Below are positions 1 through 11,906 of a stretch of 64,000 nucleotides of DNA, one piece after another. Position 1 is the first letter of the stretch. The number at the start of each line of letters is the position of its first letter. This DNA comes from Gonatopus flavifemur (taxonomy: Eukaryota; Arthropoda; Insecta; Hymenoptera; Dryinidae), in the NCBI GenBank assembly GCA_018340375.1, contig JAFFJZ010000014.1, forward strand, positions 4,836,001 through 4,900,000, given 5' to 3'. The translations under genes and the position numbers were made by a program. Under the pieces are notes generated by a model. The model did no database searches. It was not told where the DNA came from and saw only the letters and a program-made list of their open reading frames with translations.

Positions 1-540
1 GAAATATATTTGTCACTTACCTTACTTGATGATCTTCTCTTTTACTATCTCCAAACTGCACATCTTCTTTTCATGCCAATTTTCATTCGCAATTCCTGAG
101 TATTTACACTGAAGTTTTCTTTGAGAATACGACTACGGTTGCCGCCCTAGGTCTCTTTACAACCTTCGGCGAACTTAGAATTTGAACAAACCCACATAAG
201 CGACTCGACCTAGCCGCTCAAGTCGTGTCGATAAATAAATGAATTTGCTATAGAGTGAAACCCTGTTTCACTACGTAACAGCCTTCTCCTTCTAATCGCC
301 AACCTACCGAGGCGTCAATCTACAGGAAGAAAAGCCGGTGAAGAGGACTGACAACCTTCATCACAGCACGCCACACCACCCTCGCCCTAAAAAAAAATGA
401 GTGATTGGAAAAGGATGGGAACACCTGCTTCCAAAAGGACCCTTTAACGCATGAACACACTCACCCATCGATTCCCAGGCACAAAACACTACCTAGATTG
501 ATAGAGGAACTCATAGGAACAAGTTCCAACGGAGAATCAC
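1..540. other. Unrecognised non-coding stretch
   Basis: I see no reading frame, RNA or repeat that I can support here. It leads into the dispersed repeat that starts near 545. Confidence 0.4.
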
Positions 541-544
541 CGAC

Positions 545-1345
545 GGAGTCAAGTTAGTTATTTTATGAACTCACCTGTCGATGAAGAAGAAGGAAATGGC
601 CATCTTGCCTGTCGCTCCTTGAATGACCGCGCGTGTCGACAAGGAGACACTCCAGAAATTTCCGGATTATATGGTGAGTGTGTGGTACCAGTGGGGCTTT
701 ATTTCGGTCATTTGGATAATCCACGTCTGCCAAAGATTGATTTCCAGTGTGGAAGTGCCAGTGCGGATCTTATGGGACGGTTTCTTTGTTGTGAAGTGTC
801 TTTTGCGGGGCATCCACCGCGTGCTCCTCCCTTGCATTTTTCTTTCACCCTTTCTTCTTTCCGAATATTAGATTCTTCCTTCTTGTCCGTGTTTGTCCTC
901 CACTGGATGAATTTTATGGTCGCGGTTTCCCCTCGCCCTCCCTAGGCTCGACGAATGTAAACTGCATAGTCCGTATCGTATATCCCCTCGTGGTCGTGCC
1001 CTCCGCGCTATTCTCGATTCCCCGTGTTCCCCTGATTTTTCATAATATTGAATTCACAGTCGTATTTTCTTCCCCAAGATGGAGTTGTGTACTTTGGTTT
1101 TGTTGAATTGAAGAGTGTAAAATATACATACTCAGGCCTCTAGCACGTGTTCAACATTATTTTCGGCTCTGGTGATTTTTTTGGTAATTAGAATCAACCC
1201 CCCCCCCTTTTCTGAGCTTTCCCCTCTCCCTGGATCCCTCAAAACTTATTGTAAACTGCTGCGTTTCAATATATTTCAGGTCTCCCAGTCTATTATGAAT
1301 ATTCACGACGGGGAGTCGTGGAGGCGCTCAACATACTTGCGTTGT
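545..1345 (+). repeat. Dispersed repeat, copy A (LTR-like)
   Basis: This stretch is colinear with 28,070-28,815. Shared landmarks in the same order are GAACTCACC near the start, the GAAGAAGAAGGAA run, TGAATTTTATGGT/ACAAATTTTATGGTT around 905, TTCAATATATTT around 1265, and the terminal CGACGGGG...CGTGGAGGCGCTCAAC around 1305-1345. Similarity is patchy, so the copies are old. The end resembles an LTR followed by a primer-binding site, but no coding region follows, so that is only an inference. The 126-residue frame inside it is not conserved in the other copy and is not called. Confidence 0.6.
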
Positions 1346-1444
1346 GTAAGGAAGGTGGAATTCCTCCTTCACAACATACTTGAAGGTTCTAGACTCATTT
1401 GTGTCAGGGCACACACGCATACATACATATACATACTCTGATGG

Positions 1445-3220
1445 GCAAGTGAAATGACACAGACAAGAGATGAGGGATAATGTCCCGAAAGTGCAACTCC
1501 TAGAAAGCTACGTTCTTGAAGATTGAATCCTACACAGAAACGAACGAAAATCCATACTCACGAAATTTGGTAGATCATCGTCATTTATCTTCTCGAACCA
1601 AATCCTTGGAACCGGACACATCGTTCGAAGAATGTACCGCAAGATTCCTGATCTTCAACACACTGTTAGAATTATCTGTGTTGAATTTCATGTAGCAGAT
1701 TTGGAAGTTTTCTTCTCATATACATTTGTACATTGAATTTCGAACATCTGAATGTCGATTATGCGAATTGCATTGTCGTTCAATGTACAAATGGACCGTG
1801 AAGCTGGATTCTCATATAGTTGTTGAATTTAATGTACAAATTTTTGAGGATAGTTATCGAATTCACAAACATTCCTGATAGTGCAGCTGGATATTGTGTT
1901 ATTCGATCACTGATCCGTTTTGATAAGCGATTCAAACTACAACAACGTAAGAGGCTGATGTTCCACAAGTTCATTCTGGGATATTGGTCTTTCAGGGTAT
2001 TTCACCGTGACAGATATGAAAAACTGGATGCTGCCCGAGATTGATGGAGCAAGGGAGTTTTTGAATGAAATGCGGTTGTTTATTAAAATATCACGTCATC
2101 ACGGATACAAATCGAGACGTGCACGGGGTCCCCGATGAAATAGGATTCCAGCTTTGATATCGAGACGTGCTCAAATCTTTCCAGAAAGAACCGAATCCAC
2201 ACACAAGTGACCTCGGATGTGTATATGGCACGAATAGAACAGTCGGAGGAATAGATGAGGGGCGAGCAACGGAGGATGGAAGCCAGGCTGCACATGCGAG
2301 CATGAATCCTCCTCCCTCATATGTACGAAGTAGTATTCGACCGAAGTTTTGGTTTTGGCTCTCGATAATTCCAGCCAATCTTCCAAATTTGTGTAAGTCC
2401 GTGAGTAATTTTTTGACCAAAAAGTATGGCACAAGTCTGAATTCAACATATATCAGTCAATAAATTTGTATTGATCAGAATTATGTGAACATTTTCTTCC
2501 GAACTGCTAAACGGCGAAGAAGGTGTGATTGGAGGATATAAACCATATTTGGAAAATCAAATCAATAATATTGATGTGTCGCGGTCACGAAAGGTCCCCA
2601 AAGCTCATGAAAATAGGTGAAAATCCAGTATTCCACATAGATTGTCAGAACAATTGGATTTGTCACCAAATCAACACTATAGCTGTTCTTGACGGGGATT
2701 AGGAAATCGAAGATAATTCAAGAACATCACCCTGATCGCTCATTGCTGGGGCAATCAAAGACATACGAGAGGGTATTTTTTATTCTAAAACTGACGAGGA
2801 AATAGCTATGATATTTATCTGTTTCAGATTGAAATGAACCGTTCATACCATATTTGTTACAGCATACTTTTTGTAGAAATTTAATTCCAATTTATATTCA
2901 AATTGAAATTGTTGGTTGAACATGAATTTGAAACATTAAAACCACTCTTATGTTCCATCAACGCTTGGAACATGCAATCAGTCCATCATCTCAGGCAGAA
3001 TTCATATGAGGCAGTTCATTGGCTCATATCAGTGTCAGGGATATACCTGGTTCGTTTCGATGGCGCCAGGTGAGGAGTGAAGAAAGGTTTAGAATGATTC
3101 CTACTAGAAATATCTCAATCAATAAATGAGGTAGAATTTCGAATCGTTTCAGTGAACAAATTTGTTTCAAGGAATTTAGAGGTGGATCACGACATCCCCA
3201 CTCATCCACTAAACTCTTAC
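1445..3220. other. Unrecognised non-coding stretch
   Basis: Only short frames occur on both strands, with no family motif. I see no terminal repeats or RNA structure that I can support. Confidence 0.4.
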
Positions 3221-3439
3221 TCATTAGGCGGTGATATATCCCTACAACTCACAACCGGGCGCCAATCACAACCAACGAGACTTATATGGCAGGGTTTCTC
3301 ATGTAATGACTGATCGAGAGTGGATTATGCGCGCGCATGGTAGGGTTATGTTGACGACATTTCAACAGAGGCACGAGCGCGGGAATTACAAGGGGTTGTA
3401 CATATCATTCGAAGGCTGTTGTCAAACACCTTGGATTAA

Positions 3440-3542
3440 TAAATGCAACTCGATGTTGTTGGAGTTTGACCGTTCATTTTGTGGGCCTCCTGTTTTGAAC
3501 AATCCTCTCCTGAATATCAAGATGCACAGGATGATTATGCTA
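3440..3542 (+). repeat. Diverged short-repeat monomer 1
   Basis: It shares an ordered set of words with 5,265-5,435 and 6,762-7,000: a GTTGGAGTTTGA/GGAATTTGAATCG word, a CGTTCATT word, and a final AATATCAAGATGCACAGGATGATTA that returns as AATATCGATATGCACAGAATGATTA near 6,965. The three monomers are now separated by transposon insertions (3,543-5,262 and 5,438-6,759). Confidence 0.5.
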
Positions 3543-3933
3543 CCCTAGCAAGTTCGTGATACGTATCTTTCAGGTATAGTTTATGTATCAATGAAGTTGC
3601 GTATTTTTGAAGTATCATAGAAGTATATTTGAGGTATTTATACTCAATTGCAACCTCGATGATACGTTGCATATTGTCAAAAATGATACCCAAATGATAC
3701 TATAATGAAACGTAATGTATGGGTACATGGTACGCGAATGTAACGTTGCTCTCAACTATATGAAATCCGATGTGAGAAAAATTACTTCCAAGAAATCTTT
3801 CTAAATCTCTCAGAAAAATGTCCCAGAACATGGGAGAGTTCAGAAAAATTCCAGAGAAATTCAGAGAGGGCCAGGAAGAGTGTTCTTTTTCTCCATTTTG
3901 GAATCTTAGTTTGAATGATTCAGAGAAATTTCT

Positions 3934-4180
3934 CACTGTGAAAAAATTTCTTCTGAAAATTCAGAAAACATGCCTGTAATTTTGTACAGTCAGTTTTTTT
4001 TTAAATTCTCAGATAAATTTTACGGAATTCCAAGAAACTTTCACTAAATTTCAGAGCATGTTCTGAAAATTCAGTCAAATTTCTTAAGTTCGGCAAAATT
4101 TTTCTAAAAATTCAGAAACAAGTAGCTGTAAAAATTACAGTCACATTTTCTGAATTCTCAGAAGGGATTTTTTTACAGTG
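3934..4180. mobile_element. Nested MITE with CACTGTG ends
   Basis: The segment starts CACTGTGAAAAAA and ends TTTTTTTACAGTG, with further inverted pairing inside (TTCTGAAAATTCAG near the left, CTGAATTCTCAGAA near the right). It is 247 bp, AT-rich and non-coding. No clear TA duplication is visible at the ends. It lies inside the 3,543-5,262 element. Confidence 0.6.
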
Positions 4181-4372
4181 AATGTGGAGAAGGCTCTGAA
4201 GTCGAAATGAATGGAATTTTGAAGGATTATTCGTTCAGATTTGAAGAGATTCAGAGGGATCCAGGAGGCTTCGAAGAGACTCAAACAAATTTAGAGAAAG
4301 CCTCAGAATCTGAATAAATGACATTCTGAGAGATTCAGATGAATTCAAAACAATTGAAAAGGATTCGAAACC

Positions 4373-4527
4373 TGTTGAAAACGCGGACTGATTCAGATAA
4401 AAATTTGACGATGGATACAAAAATAGGATCGAAATGGATTAAATTCGGATTGCATTTCTATACGTTTCGATCCTATTTTTGTATCCATTGCCAAATTTTT
4501 ATCCGGATCCATCCGCATTTTCAACAG
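4373..4527. repeat. Hairpin / inverted repeat
   Basis: The arms at about 4,374-4,434 and 4,466-4,526 are nearly complementary. The inner parts read GATACAAAAATAGGATCG and CGATCCTATTTTTGTATC, with a loop of about 30 bp. This is probably a tiny foldback element. Confidence 0.7.
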
Positions 4528-4682
4528 GGGAGGAATTCAAAGGACTTCAGAAATTCTCAAACGAATTCAGAGAAAACTTTGGAATCTAAATGAAAAATTC
4601 TGAAAGATTTAGGAAGATTTAGAGAGATTTCGGAGAACCCACGAATTTCAAAATCACAACCAGAAAAATTCCAGCAGATTTA

Positions 4683-4737
4683 GAGAGATTAAGAATACTT
4701 CACTGACAGACAAGGTAGTGAAGCATTCTTAATCTCT
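4683..4737. repeat. Short hairpin
   Basis: AGAGATTAAGAATACTTCAC and its near-complement GTGAAGCATTCTTAATCTCT enclose a loop of about 14 bp. Confidence 0.7.
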
Positions 4738-5264
4738 AACTCAGTCTCTAACTTTCTCTGAATTACTCTACATCATTCTAAATTTTTGAATGAATTAGAA
4801 AAATATCCCAAATCATGAAGAAATTCAAAGAAATTTTGGAGAGAATTTCTTCACCCAGGTAGATATCGATTTCATATCAAACTGATATCAGCCTTAAAGC
4901 TTGGAAATTTCATACAAAGTAAACATGTGGGTAAATTAAATATGTCGTGATAATCAGTATATTGGTATAACTGAAAATCACATCATCGCTCTAATATCAT
5001 AGAAGCAGGGAATAATTCATGTTGATTTTAATTTTCTTCAATACCAGAAGAATTTTTACCATAAATGAAGAGTAAATGATGTATGATCATAATTTTAAAA
5101 GCATCAATCACCTTCCAAAAAAGCAGACAGTTCCAATCTATATATTTTTTTTTAGTAGCAATGATACTGTAAGCGTATCTTCTAGGTATCATTAAGGTCT
5201 CAAATTGAAGATTTTGCAACGTAACATTGACGTATCATTGAGGTATCGCGAACTTGTTAGGGTA

Positions 5265-5435
5265 CACCCGTGGAAGGGATATCGTATATGTTGCTGGAAT
5301 TTGAATCGTTCATTGGAATGGAACGAAAGTTCAAACTTACAAAATTTGATAAACCTCCAGTTTCGAGCAGTCCTCCCACGAATAGAAGAATACGAGAGAA
5401 AATTGGGCTATGATACCGCCGTAGGAGGGATATGA
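5265..5435 (+). repeat. Diverged short-repeat monomer 2
   Basis: The words GGAATTTGAATCGTTCATTG, ACAAAATTTGATAAACC and TCGAGCAGTCCTCCC recur in order downstream of the mariner at 6,765-6,960. The mariner therefore lies between two copies of the same sequence rather than creating them; its own target duplication is only TA. Confidence 0.6.
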
Positions 5436-5437
5436 TA

Positions 5438-6759
5438 CGAGGTGTGTTCAAAAAGTAAGGTGACTTTTCAAATTTCGCGGGCAACGTGCTTTCGATTATC
5501 GATTTTTTTGTTTCGTTATGTTGGCACACTCTTCCCGAACATCTGTACCAAGTTTCAAGTGTATAGCATTTTTTGTTTGGTTGTGAGAGGCGTAAAGGTT
5601 ATAAGTGTTTTGCGTGCTCGGCGATTTCTTGCTATCGAAAAATATGGATCAAAGGATTTGCATCAAGTTTTGTGTGAAAAATAAAATAAAGTGGTCCGAA
5701 ACACTTGAAATGTTGACAGTAGCATACGGTGGAACTGTTTTGAGTAAAAAAAATGTTTACAAGTGGTACAAACTCTTCCAAGATGGCCGGGAAGATGCCA
5801 ATGACGAGCTTCGCTCTGGACGCCCAAGCACGTCAACAACTGATGAAAACGTTCAAGCAGTGAAGAAAATTGTTTTGGAAAATCGTCGAATCACTATCAG
5901 AGAAGTTGCTGAGGATGTTGGTTTATCGCTTGGCTCGTGCCATGAAATTTTTTCCAACGTTTTGGGCATGAGACGTGTGTCAGCGAAGTTTGTTCCGAAA
6001 TTGCTAAATTTTGACCAAAAGAACCGTCGCATGAGCATCGCTCAAGAACTGTTGAATGACGTCAACGACGACCCAGATTTACTCAAAAGGGTCCTAACTG
6101 GTGACGAGTCATGGGTATATGGTTATGATGTCGAAACCAAAGTCCAATCGTCCCAATGGAAGACCCCAGATGAGCCAAGACCGAAAAAAGCACGCCAAGT
6201 TCGATCAAATGTCAAAGTTTTGCTCACTGTTTTCTTCGATTACCATGGCGTGGTGCATCAGGAGTTCTTACCATATGGTCGAACGGTCAATAAACAGTAA
6301 TATCTTGAAGTTATGCGCCGTTTGCGAGAAGCAATACGAAGAAAACGTCCAGAATTGTGGAAGGATAATTCATGGCTTTTGCATCACGATAATGCCCCTG
6401 CTCACTCATCTTTGCTTGTGAGAGATTTTTTGGCCAAAAACAACACCACAATCATGCCTCAGCCACCATATTCACCGGATTTGGCCCCATGTGACTTTTT
6501 CTTGTTCCCAAAACTAAAGAGACCTATGAAAGGACGGAGATTTGCAACGATTGAAGAGATAAAGACTGCATCACTGGAAGAGCTCAAGGCTATACCGGAC
6601 AGTGCTTATGAGAAGTGCTTTGAGGATTGGAAAAACCGTTGGCATAAGTGTATTGTATCTAAGGGGGATTACTTTGAAGGGGACAACATAAATATTGATA
6701 AATAAATAAATATTTCTTCTTGAAAATACAAAGTCACCTAACTTTTTGAACACACCTCG
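5438..6759 (+). mobile_element. Mariner transposon, copy 1
   Basis: This is a 1,322-bp element with ~30-bp inverted ends (CGAGGTGTGTTCAAAAAGT at both ends) and TA duplications at 5,436-5,437 and 6,760-6,761. It encodes a D,D34D transposase with one nonsense codon. A sister copy of exactly the same length lies on the minus strand at 51,881-53,202. Confidence 0.95.
5644..6705 (+). pseudogene. Mariner transposase, single nonsense codon
   Basis: The frame runs from ATG 5,644 to a stop at 6,703-6,705 (353 codons), interrupted only by TAA at 6,298-6,300 (codon 219). The sister copy has Tyr (TAT) there. The N-terminal part holds the helix-turn-helix DNA-binding region. The catalytic domain shows TGDESWVYGYD (first Asp), LLHHDNAPAH (second Asp) and PPYSPDLAPCDFFLFP (third Asp), with 34 residues between the second and third Asp, which is the mariner D,D34D signature. 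All three catalytic acids are intact in this copy. I chose the ATG at 5,644 because upstream codons have no ATG and the length matches the family (about 345 aa). Confidence 0.95.
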
Positions 6760-6761
6760 TA

Positions 6762-7000
6762 TATGTTGTTTGAAATTGAATCGTTTATTGAAATGGAACG
6801 GAAATTCAAACTCACAAAATTTGATAAACCTTCCCTAGTAGCACACAATCTTCGTCAAACGTTCTGAGAATGTTTGCAGGACGTTTAAATATTCTAGGAA
6901 CGTTCGGAGAATATTTTACGCACATTGGTGTTACTTGGGTTTCGTCTCGAGCAGTTCTCTCATGAATATCGATATGCACAGAATGATTAGGTTATGTTAT
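6762..7000 (+). repeat. Diverged short-repeat monomer 3
   Basis: This continues the sequence of monomer 2 and ends like monomer 1. It is interrupted by a ~100-bp mini-element at 6,836-6,939. Confidence 0.5.
6836..6939. mobile_element. Miniature TIR element (~100 bp)
   Basis: It starts CCCTAGTAGCACAC and ends GGTGTTACTTGGG, which are imperfect inverted complements. It interrupts a sequence that is continuous in the copy at 5,340-5,375 (GATAAACCTCC followed by GTTTCGAGCAG). It is GTTC/CGTTC-rich and non-coding. Confidence 0.5.
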
Positions 7001-7294
7001 TTGTGGAGAAATATCGTACTTGATGGACCGATCAGAGCTGCTCGTCACAATTTCTCCCGCGTGGGGGGATGCTGGAAATACACAAACTTTGAGTTATATT
7101 TCAAAATCGTACAAGCCACCTGAGACGAGAAGGGCCAAAATCAATCATCATAATCAAACTATCCACAACCTAGAACAGCCCTATGCCACTCCAATACGAA
7201 ACCTATCTCGAAAAGAGGTCACTTATTGTCGTTGAAACTAGACCCGAACCAGGTGGCGCTTCATGTTCAGTGGGTACGGAGCGAAATAAACATA

Positions 7295-7500
7295 CACGGA
7301 AAAAAATACTCCGGTTAATATATGGACAGCAAGAATTACTGCTATTTTAACCAGAATTCTAGTTGAATGAATCAAGTCTCCGGCAAATTTAACAAGGGCT
7401 CTGGTAAATTTAACAAGAATTCCAGTATAAGTCACAGATATCCTTTGCTGTCCATATAGTAACCGGAATTCTGGTAAAATTAACAGTTCATTTTTTTCCG
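7295..7500. mobile_element. MITE with CACGGAAAAAAA ends
   Basis: The left end TA-CACGGAAAAAAATAC and the right end CATTTTTTTCCG-TA are inverted complements. Inside, ATATATGGACAGCAA pairs with TTGCTGTCCATAT. It is about 206 bp, with no coding capacity. Confidence 0.7.
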
Positions 7501-7777
7501 TATAGATACGGACTTAACCTTTCAAGTGAGGATATAGTAGCTTCAAGAATATTATACGTGTTAAACAGAATAGAAAGAATAATTTGAATAATTCATTGGA
7601 ACAATATCACCACTGCTTGAAAATGTTGATCCAAATAATCTTTTATTGAGGTTATATTATGAGCTATAACCCAATCCCTGCGTACCCAGTGTACTATTAG
7701 CGACGTCTCGTGGCGAAAGACAATAAAAGTCCTACTTTTAAGTGGCAGTGGCATAGGGCTGACCTAGAATGAGAAAA

Positions 7778-7860
7778 GAATCGTACCTGATCCATCGGTC
7801 AGCGTCGCTCGTCTCCCGTTCTCTCGCACGGAATGCACGTGAATGATAGTGTTTGGATTA
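7778..7860 (+). repeat. Fragment related to the 26-34 kb satellite
   Basis: AATCGTACCTGATCCATCGG-TCAGCGTCGCTCG followed by CTCTCGCACGG resembles the satellite at 26,005-26,065 (ATCCATCGGTCAGCAACGTTCG, then GTCTCACGAAC). One partial unit is seen. Confidence 0.45.
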
Positions 7861-10028
7861 CTGTGATATTATACGTGCTAACAAGATATAATTTCCATCT
7901 ACAGATGCAGAATTACATATCTTCAGTAACTAGAGTCCATTGTTAAGATCAATCTCGCGAGTTTAGTGATTCATTCCCCAATTTTCTCCCCGAAAGAATT
8001 ATCTCTCCTCTCTTCTCTAGACCTATGGATTCCAGTATCCTCTCCTCTTATCTCTTCTTCTAATCAGATAGTGTTACGGCGAGCGAGAGATTTTGGAATC
8101 GAGCTCGTCGTAGCTCTACGGAGACAGAGAGAGAGAGAGAAGATGGGGGAAACAAACAAAATTAATTGCCGCATTGGCCCGAGCGATACGACCGGTGCTC
8201 CCTTCAAGAGATCGTAATTCGGAGCGTCGTGATGCACTTTCTGCTCCTTCTTTGGAATTTGATTGAAATCGGAAATTAAGGCAACGGGAAATTCCATGCC
8301 GACGAACGCAGGATTTGATTGAATCCAATTGATTCCTATCTTCTGATACAGTTCACTCGCAAATCGAATGTTTCCGGCTGGAGTGATGAATAATCATCAA
8401 ATTGACATATTTATGTTGGATCTATGGATTTCATTGAGGCGGAGAACAGATGAGGATGAATAAAATTTATAAATTCACAATTACTTCTGTATGTAAAATT
8501 ACGATTATTGTTCCAAAAGATTCACCAGAAGGATATAATATTCATGGGGTACGCTGGGGAGTCACTGACTCAAAAATGATGGAACTATTAATGTTTTATT
8601 CTATATTTCTTTGGCTGCGAAGGAGGAACCTCGATGGAAAGAAGTGAGAAAAGTCAGAGGAGAGCACTACCATGGAGGAAGAGGAAGGCAATCACTTATT
8701 AATCTCGCTATCAAATCAATTGAATCCTAGATGGAAGCAAGAGAATACTGATTTGAGAAATCAGCAAACACGGGTTAGATTCCGGACAGCAGTCTTTGCC
8801 ACTGTGTGCTCGACCAAATTGACCATTGAAATCACAGTTACTGAATGGAACTGGAAGAGGAAGGAAAGAGAAAACTTTCACCGAGTAGGAAAATAAATTT
8901 GGGCACAAACTACTCTATAGGAACTTTCGAACGCGAGCGAGTACGTTCCTCTCTCCATCTTTCTAATGGAAATCTCAGGACACACAAGAGGCTCGGCACA
9001 CTAGGAAAGAGTTCTGAAGTTCACATCCATCTCACAAGCGGAAGGACTCAGAATTATCCTACAGAAAAATTAATTCCTTCGTACCTTGTGAGATGGATGT
9101 GGAGAACAAATTCCTTGTTTATTCATATACAGGTGGAAACGTAGACCCCTGTTGAAACCCTCCTGGTGCTCGTGACTCAAGGGTCACCGAAATTTTCCCG
9201 AAGAGAGTAAGAGGAGGAAGGAAACGCGGAACTTACTTTGCGGAATAAAAACGTGAACCGTGAGAAGGTTGAGCAGGAACTGATTAACAGGACGTTGTCA
9301 AGCGGCAATCCAGAGGAGTGATGAGAATCATAGGGGGAAAGGGTTTGGAATGGAGGGAGTGAGAGCTGTGTCTTTCCCGGCGTTGTCAGGACCCCAACTC
9401 AAGATCGGGATTCAAAGAAATCCGGTGCTGGGTTTCGGCGCCCATGAATCCCATATGTGCCTTATCGCTGCCGGGGACAGATTCTTACTGGCCCCAACAT
9501 CAACAATACACGTATGCGACCAGCCGTCATAAAAGAGAGTGCCGAAATCAATTGGGGAGGGAGAGAACAATGAAGCTATAGTACACCCGTAGTACACGCA
9601 GCGGAGAGTCGCACGCAAACATGGGCGACCGCGTATGTGAGACTCCAAGCAGCAATGTGCAGAAGCGAGAGTAATAAGTGGAAGGGAGAGAAAGTCCTCC
9701 ACTCCGTCCGTTGATATGCCTGGGGAACGCACGAGGTAGGAAGAGAGGAAAATTCAGAACGTGTAAAGGTAGATAGAGAGACAGACACTCCTCCACATCA
9801 CGCGTGTTACGGGCACTTGAGCAACGACACGGTGTAGAGAGAAAAGATAAGCGGAAGGGAAGGAGGAAGTAGGGAGAGAGTAAAGAGAGGTGAAGTTAGA
9901 ACCTGTTGGAGAGTGAGAGTATGAAAATGATCGGACGATAGGGCGGGGGGAAAGTCTCGCAATCCACCCCGCAACATCGTATCCCAAAATGCGCTGCGAG
10001 GGGCAAAAAATCGCGAGACGTGACAATA
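7861..10028. other. Unrecognised non-coding stretch
   Basis: No supported gene is present. A short GA microsatellite lies at about 8,125-8,140 and the strand is purine-rich at 9,690-9,900. The sequence changes abruptly to very AT-rich mitochondrial-type DNA at about 10,029. Confidence 0.4.
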
Positions 10029-10140
10029 GACGGGTAGATTTGTTTCTAGTAGAAATATATTATTGGTGAATATACTTCTACTGTACAGATTATGAATAAT
10101 TTGCATTGTCGTAAGATCTGAGTTGAAATCTATTCTCTAG
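10029..10140 (+). repeat. Partial 194-bp mitochondrial repeat unit (left edge of NUMT)
   Basis: TTTGTTTCTAGTAGAAATAT through GCATTGTCGTAAGATCTGAG and CTATTCTCTAG matches, in inverse orientation, the repeat units at 25,211-25,924. It leads directly into the rrnS fragment. Confidence 0.85.
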
Positions 10141-10322
10141 TTTGATGTACTTCATTATTTCAATGGTTAATAAAATTTTCCAAATAATTTTTAGAAATTG
10201 GATTTCAAAGTAAATTTATTGAATTATTTAATTTGAATATATTATGAAATATGTACATATTGCCCGTCAATTTCATCAAATTATTGAAGTAAGTCGTAAC
10301 AAAGTAGGAATACTGAAAAGTG
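10141..10322 (+). rRNA. rrnS: Mitochondrial 12S rRNA, 3' fragment (NUMT, left copy)
   Basis: It contains the conserved 3' words GTACATATTGCCCGTCA and AAGTCGTAACAAAGTAG of small-subunit rRNA. Only the last ~180 nt are present; the sequence 5' of it is the tandem repeat. The same truncation point occurs in the inverted copy at 25,019-25,211, so the truncation predates or accompanied the duplication. Confidence 0.85.
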
Positions 10323-11355
10323 TTTTCAGAATTTATATTTAAATTATTAAATTCTTCAAGTTATTAATGATAAATTTTCCAATTTTGGAAATCAATGAGA
10401 ATATCTTATTTCAGTACTGATCTTAGAAAAAATTGATATTTTGAATTGATACTGTGGAGGAATAAATTTATATATAAAAAAGGATTTTTCATTAAATGTA
10501 CCTTTTGTCTCAGGGATTTTTAATTGGAAATAATTCAATATTTAATTTCTCGAAATGAAATGAATTAATTATAAATATTAGTTAATGTTGAAAAATTATC
10601 AAAAATTCATAATTAGGATAATGAAATGTAAATCGAATTTTAATATCTAGTTTTTTCATGAATAAATTTAATTTGAGAAGTTGTTAATATACATTGAAAA
10701 TTAATTTTCTATTTTATTATTAATTTAAAATATTTTAAGGCATAAACTTTAAAATAATTCCAAAATTTTTATATATATAAATATTTATATAATTTTAATG
10801 GAATGAAAATTATTTTTTTTTTCAATGTGATAATTCAACTGAAATTAAAAAAAATTTGGTACTCAATAATTTAATTCATCATAAAAATTTTAGTAAAAAT
10901 CGAATTAATTAGATGATAATGATAATATTAGTAATTTCAAATTTTCATTATTCAAATTTGATTTAATAATTTAATTTTTATGAATTAGGCAAATTTCTTA
11001 TTCACCTGTTCATCAAAGACATGGTTTTTCGTCTAAATAAAAAGTCTTTTCTGCTCAATGATATAAATTGAATAGCTGCAGTAATTTGACTGTACAAAGG
11101 GAGCATAATCATTAGTTCTTCAATTGGGAAATTGTATGAATGAAAAAATGAAATAATAACTTCATTGATTTTATCAATGATATTTCATTTTAAATGAAAA
11201 TATTCAAATGTGAATAAAAGACGAAAAGACCCTATAGAATTTTATGTGGAATAAATTTTATTTTCTAATATTTAATTGAAAAAAATTTATTTCATATTTT
11301 ATCGGGCGGATTTTTAAATTTAATAAACTTTAAAATTTTATTAAACATAAATTCT
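10323..11355 (+). rRNA. rrnL: Mitochondrial 16S rRNA, 3'-truncated (NUMT, left copy)
   Basis: Recognisable conserved stretches are CCTTTTGTCTCAGGG (10,503), the TTCACCTGTTCATCAAAGAC region (about 11,000), CTGTACAAAGG-AGCATAATC (11,090) and GACGAAAAGACCCTATAG (11,220). It breaks off after TTTTATTAAACAT at about 11,350, where it joins the 194-bp repeat. The complete right-hand copy (minus strand, 23,700-24,985) continues for about 350 nt beyond this point. No trnV is seen between rrnS and rrnL. Confidence 0.85.
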
Positions 11356-11365
11356 TAGTTAAAAT

Positions 11366-11740
11366 CTATTCTCTAGTTTAAAATGTCTATAAATGAACGT
11401 TAATTTTGAAATTTTCATGAAGTGAATACTGAAATAAAAAGAGTGAACGTAAATTATTGGGTACTAGATTTGTTTCTAGTAGAAATATATTCACCAATAA
11501 AATATTCCTACTGTACAGATTATGAATAATTTGCATTGTCGTAAGATCTTAGTTGAAACCTATTCTCTAGTTTGAGATATCTATAAATGAACGTTGATTT
11601 TGAAATTTTCATAAAGTGAATACTAAAATAAGAAAAGTGAACGTAAATTATTGAGTACTGAATTTGTTTCTAGTAGAAATATTTTCACCGATAAAATATA
11701 TAATAGAATTATACTATTTCTCAGAAAATCAAAATTTTTC
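11366..11740 (+). repeat. 194-bp mitochondrial tandem repeat, about two units
   Basis: CTATTCTCTAG recurs at 11,366 and 11,560, a 194-nt period. The units are the same as those at the right edge of the NUMT but in opposite orientation. Each contains GCATTGTCGTAAGATCT and TTTGTTTCTAGTAGAAAT. This is probably control-region sequence. Confidence 0.85.
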
Positions 11741-11766
11741 AATGCATTTTACACTAAAATATTATA

Positions 11767-11835
11767 ATATGGATAAACTAACTTTAAGTTTCTAGGTTCA
11801 TACCCTAAATATAGATTCAATACCTCTTCCATATG
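11767..11835 (+). tRNA. trnM: Mitochondrial tRNA-Met (CAT), in NUMT
   Basis: Acceptor arms ATATGGA and TCCATAT pair perfectly, and the anticodon loop is TTCATAC with CAT. The typical CTAGGTTCATACCCTA arm is present. It directly precedes trnI. Confidence 0.75.
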
Positions 11836-11838
11836 AAA

Positions 11839-11906
11839 TAATGATGTGCCTGATTAAAGGATTATTCTGATAGAATAAATTAAATATGAATTGATATCTT
11901 CATTAT
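11839..11906 (+). tRNA. trnI: Mitochondrial tRNA-Ile (GAT), in NUMT
   Basis: It has the TGCCTGATTAAAGG D-arm region and a CTGATAG anticodon loop with GAT. The acceptor arms TAATGAT and TTCATTA pair at six of seven positions. It is followed immediately by nad2, with no trnQ between. Confidence 0.75.

Larger units (their letters stand above)
3543..5262. mobile_element. Non-autonomous TIR DNA transposon, TA target duplication
   Basis: The left end reads TA-CCCTAGCAAGTTCGTGATAC and the right end is its inverted complement, GTATCGCGAACTTGTTAGGG-TA, giving imperfect terminal inverted repeats of about 22 bp. Both ends contain further short GATAC-containing words. Flanking TA dinucleotides (3,541-3,542 and 5,263-5,264) suggest a Tc1/mariner-type target duplication. 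No transposase frame is present in the 1,720 bp. The body is rich in AGAGAAATTC-like words and contains a nested MITE and two hairpins. Confidence 0.7.

Noticed and set aside
565..945. A 126-codon frame in the first repeat
   Set aside because: No family motif, and the frame is broken in the second copy of the repeat.
5438..6759. Reading the repeated sequence on both sides of the mariner as its target duplication
   Set aside because: The repeated segments do not touch the element ends; the true duplication is TA, and the flanks are older repeat monomers.
8125..8141. GA microsatellite
   Set aside because: Too short to mean anything beyond a simple repeat.
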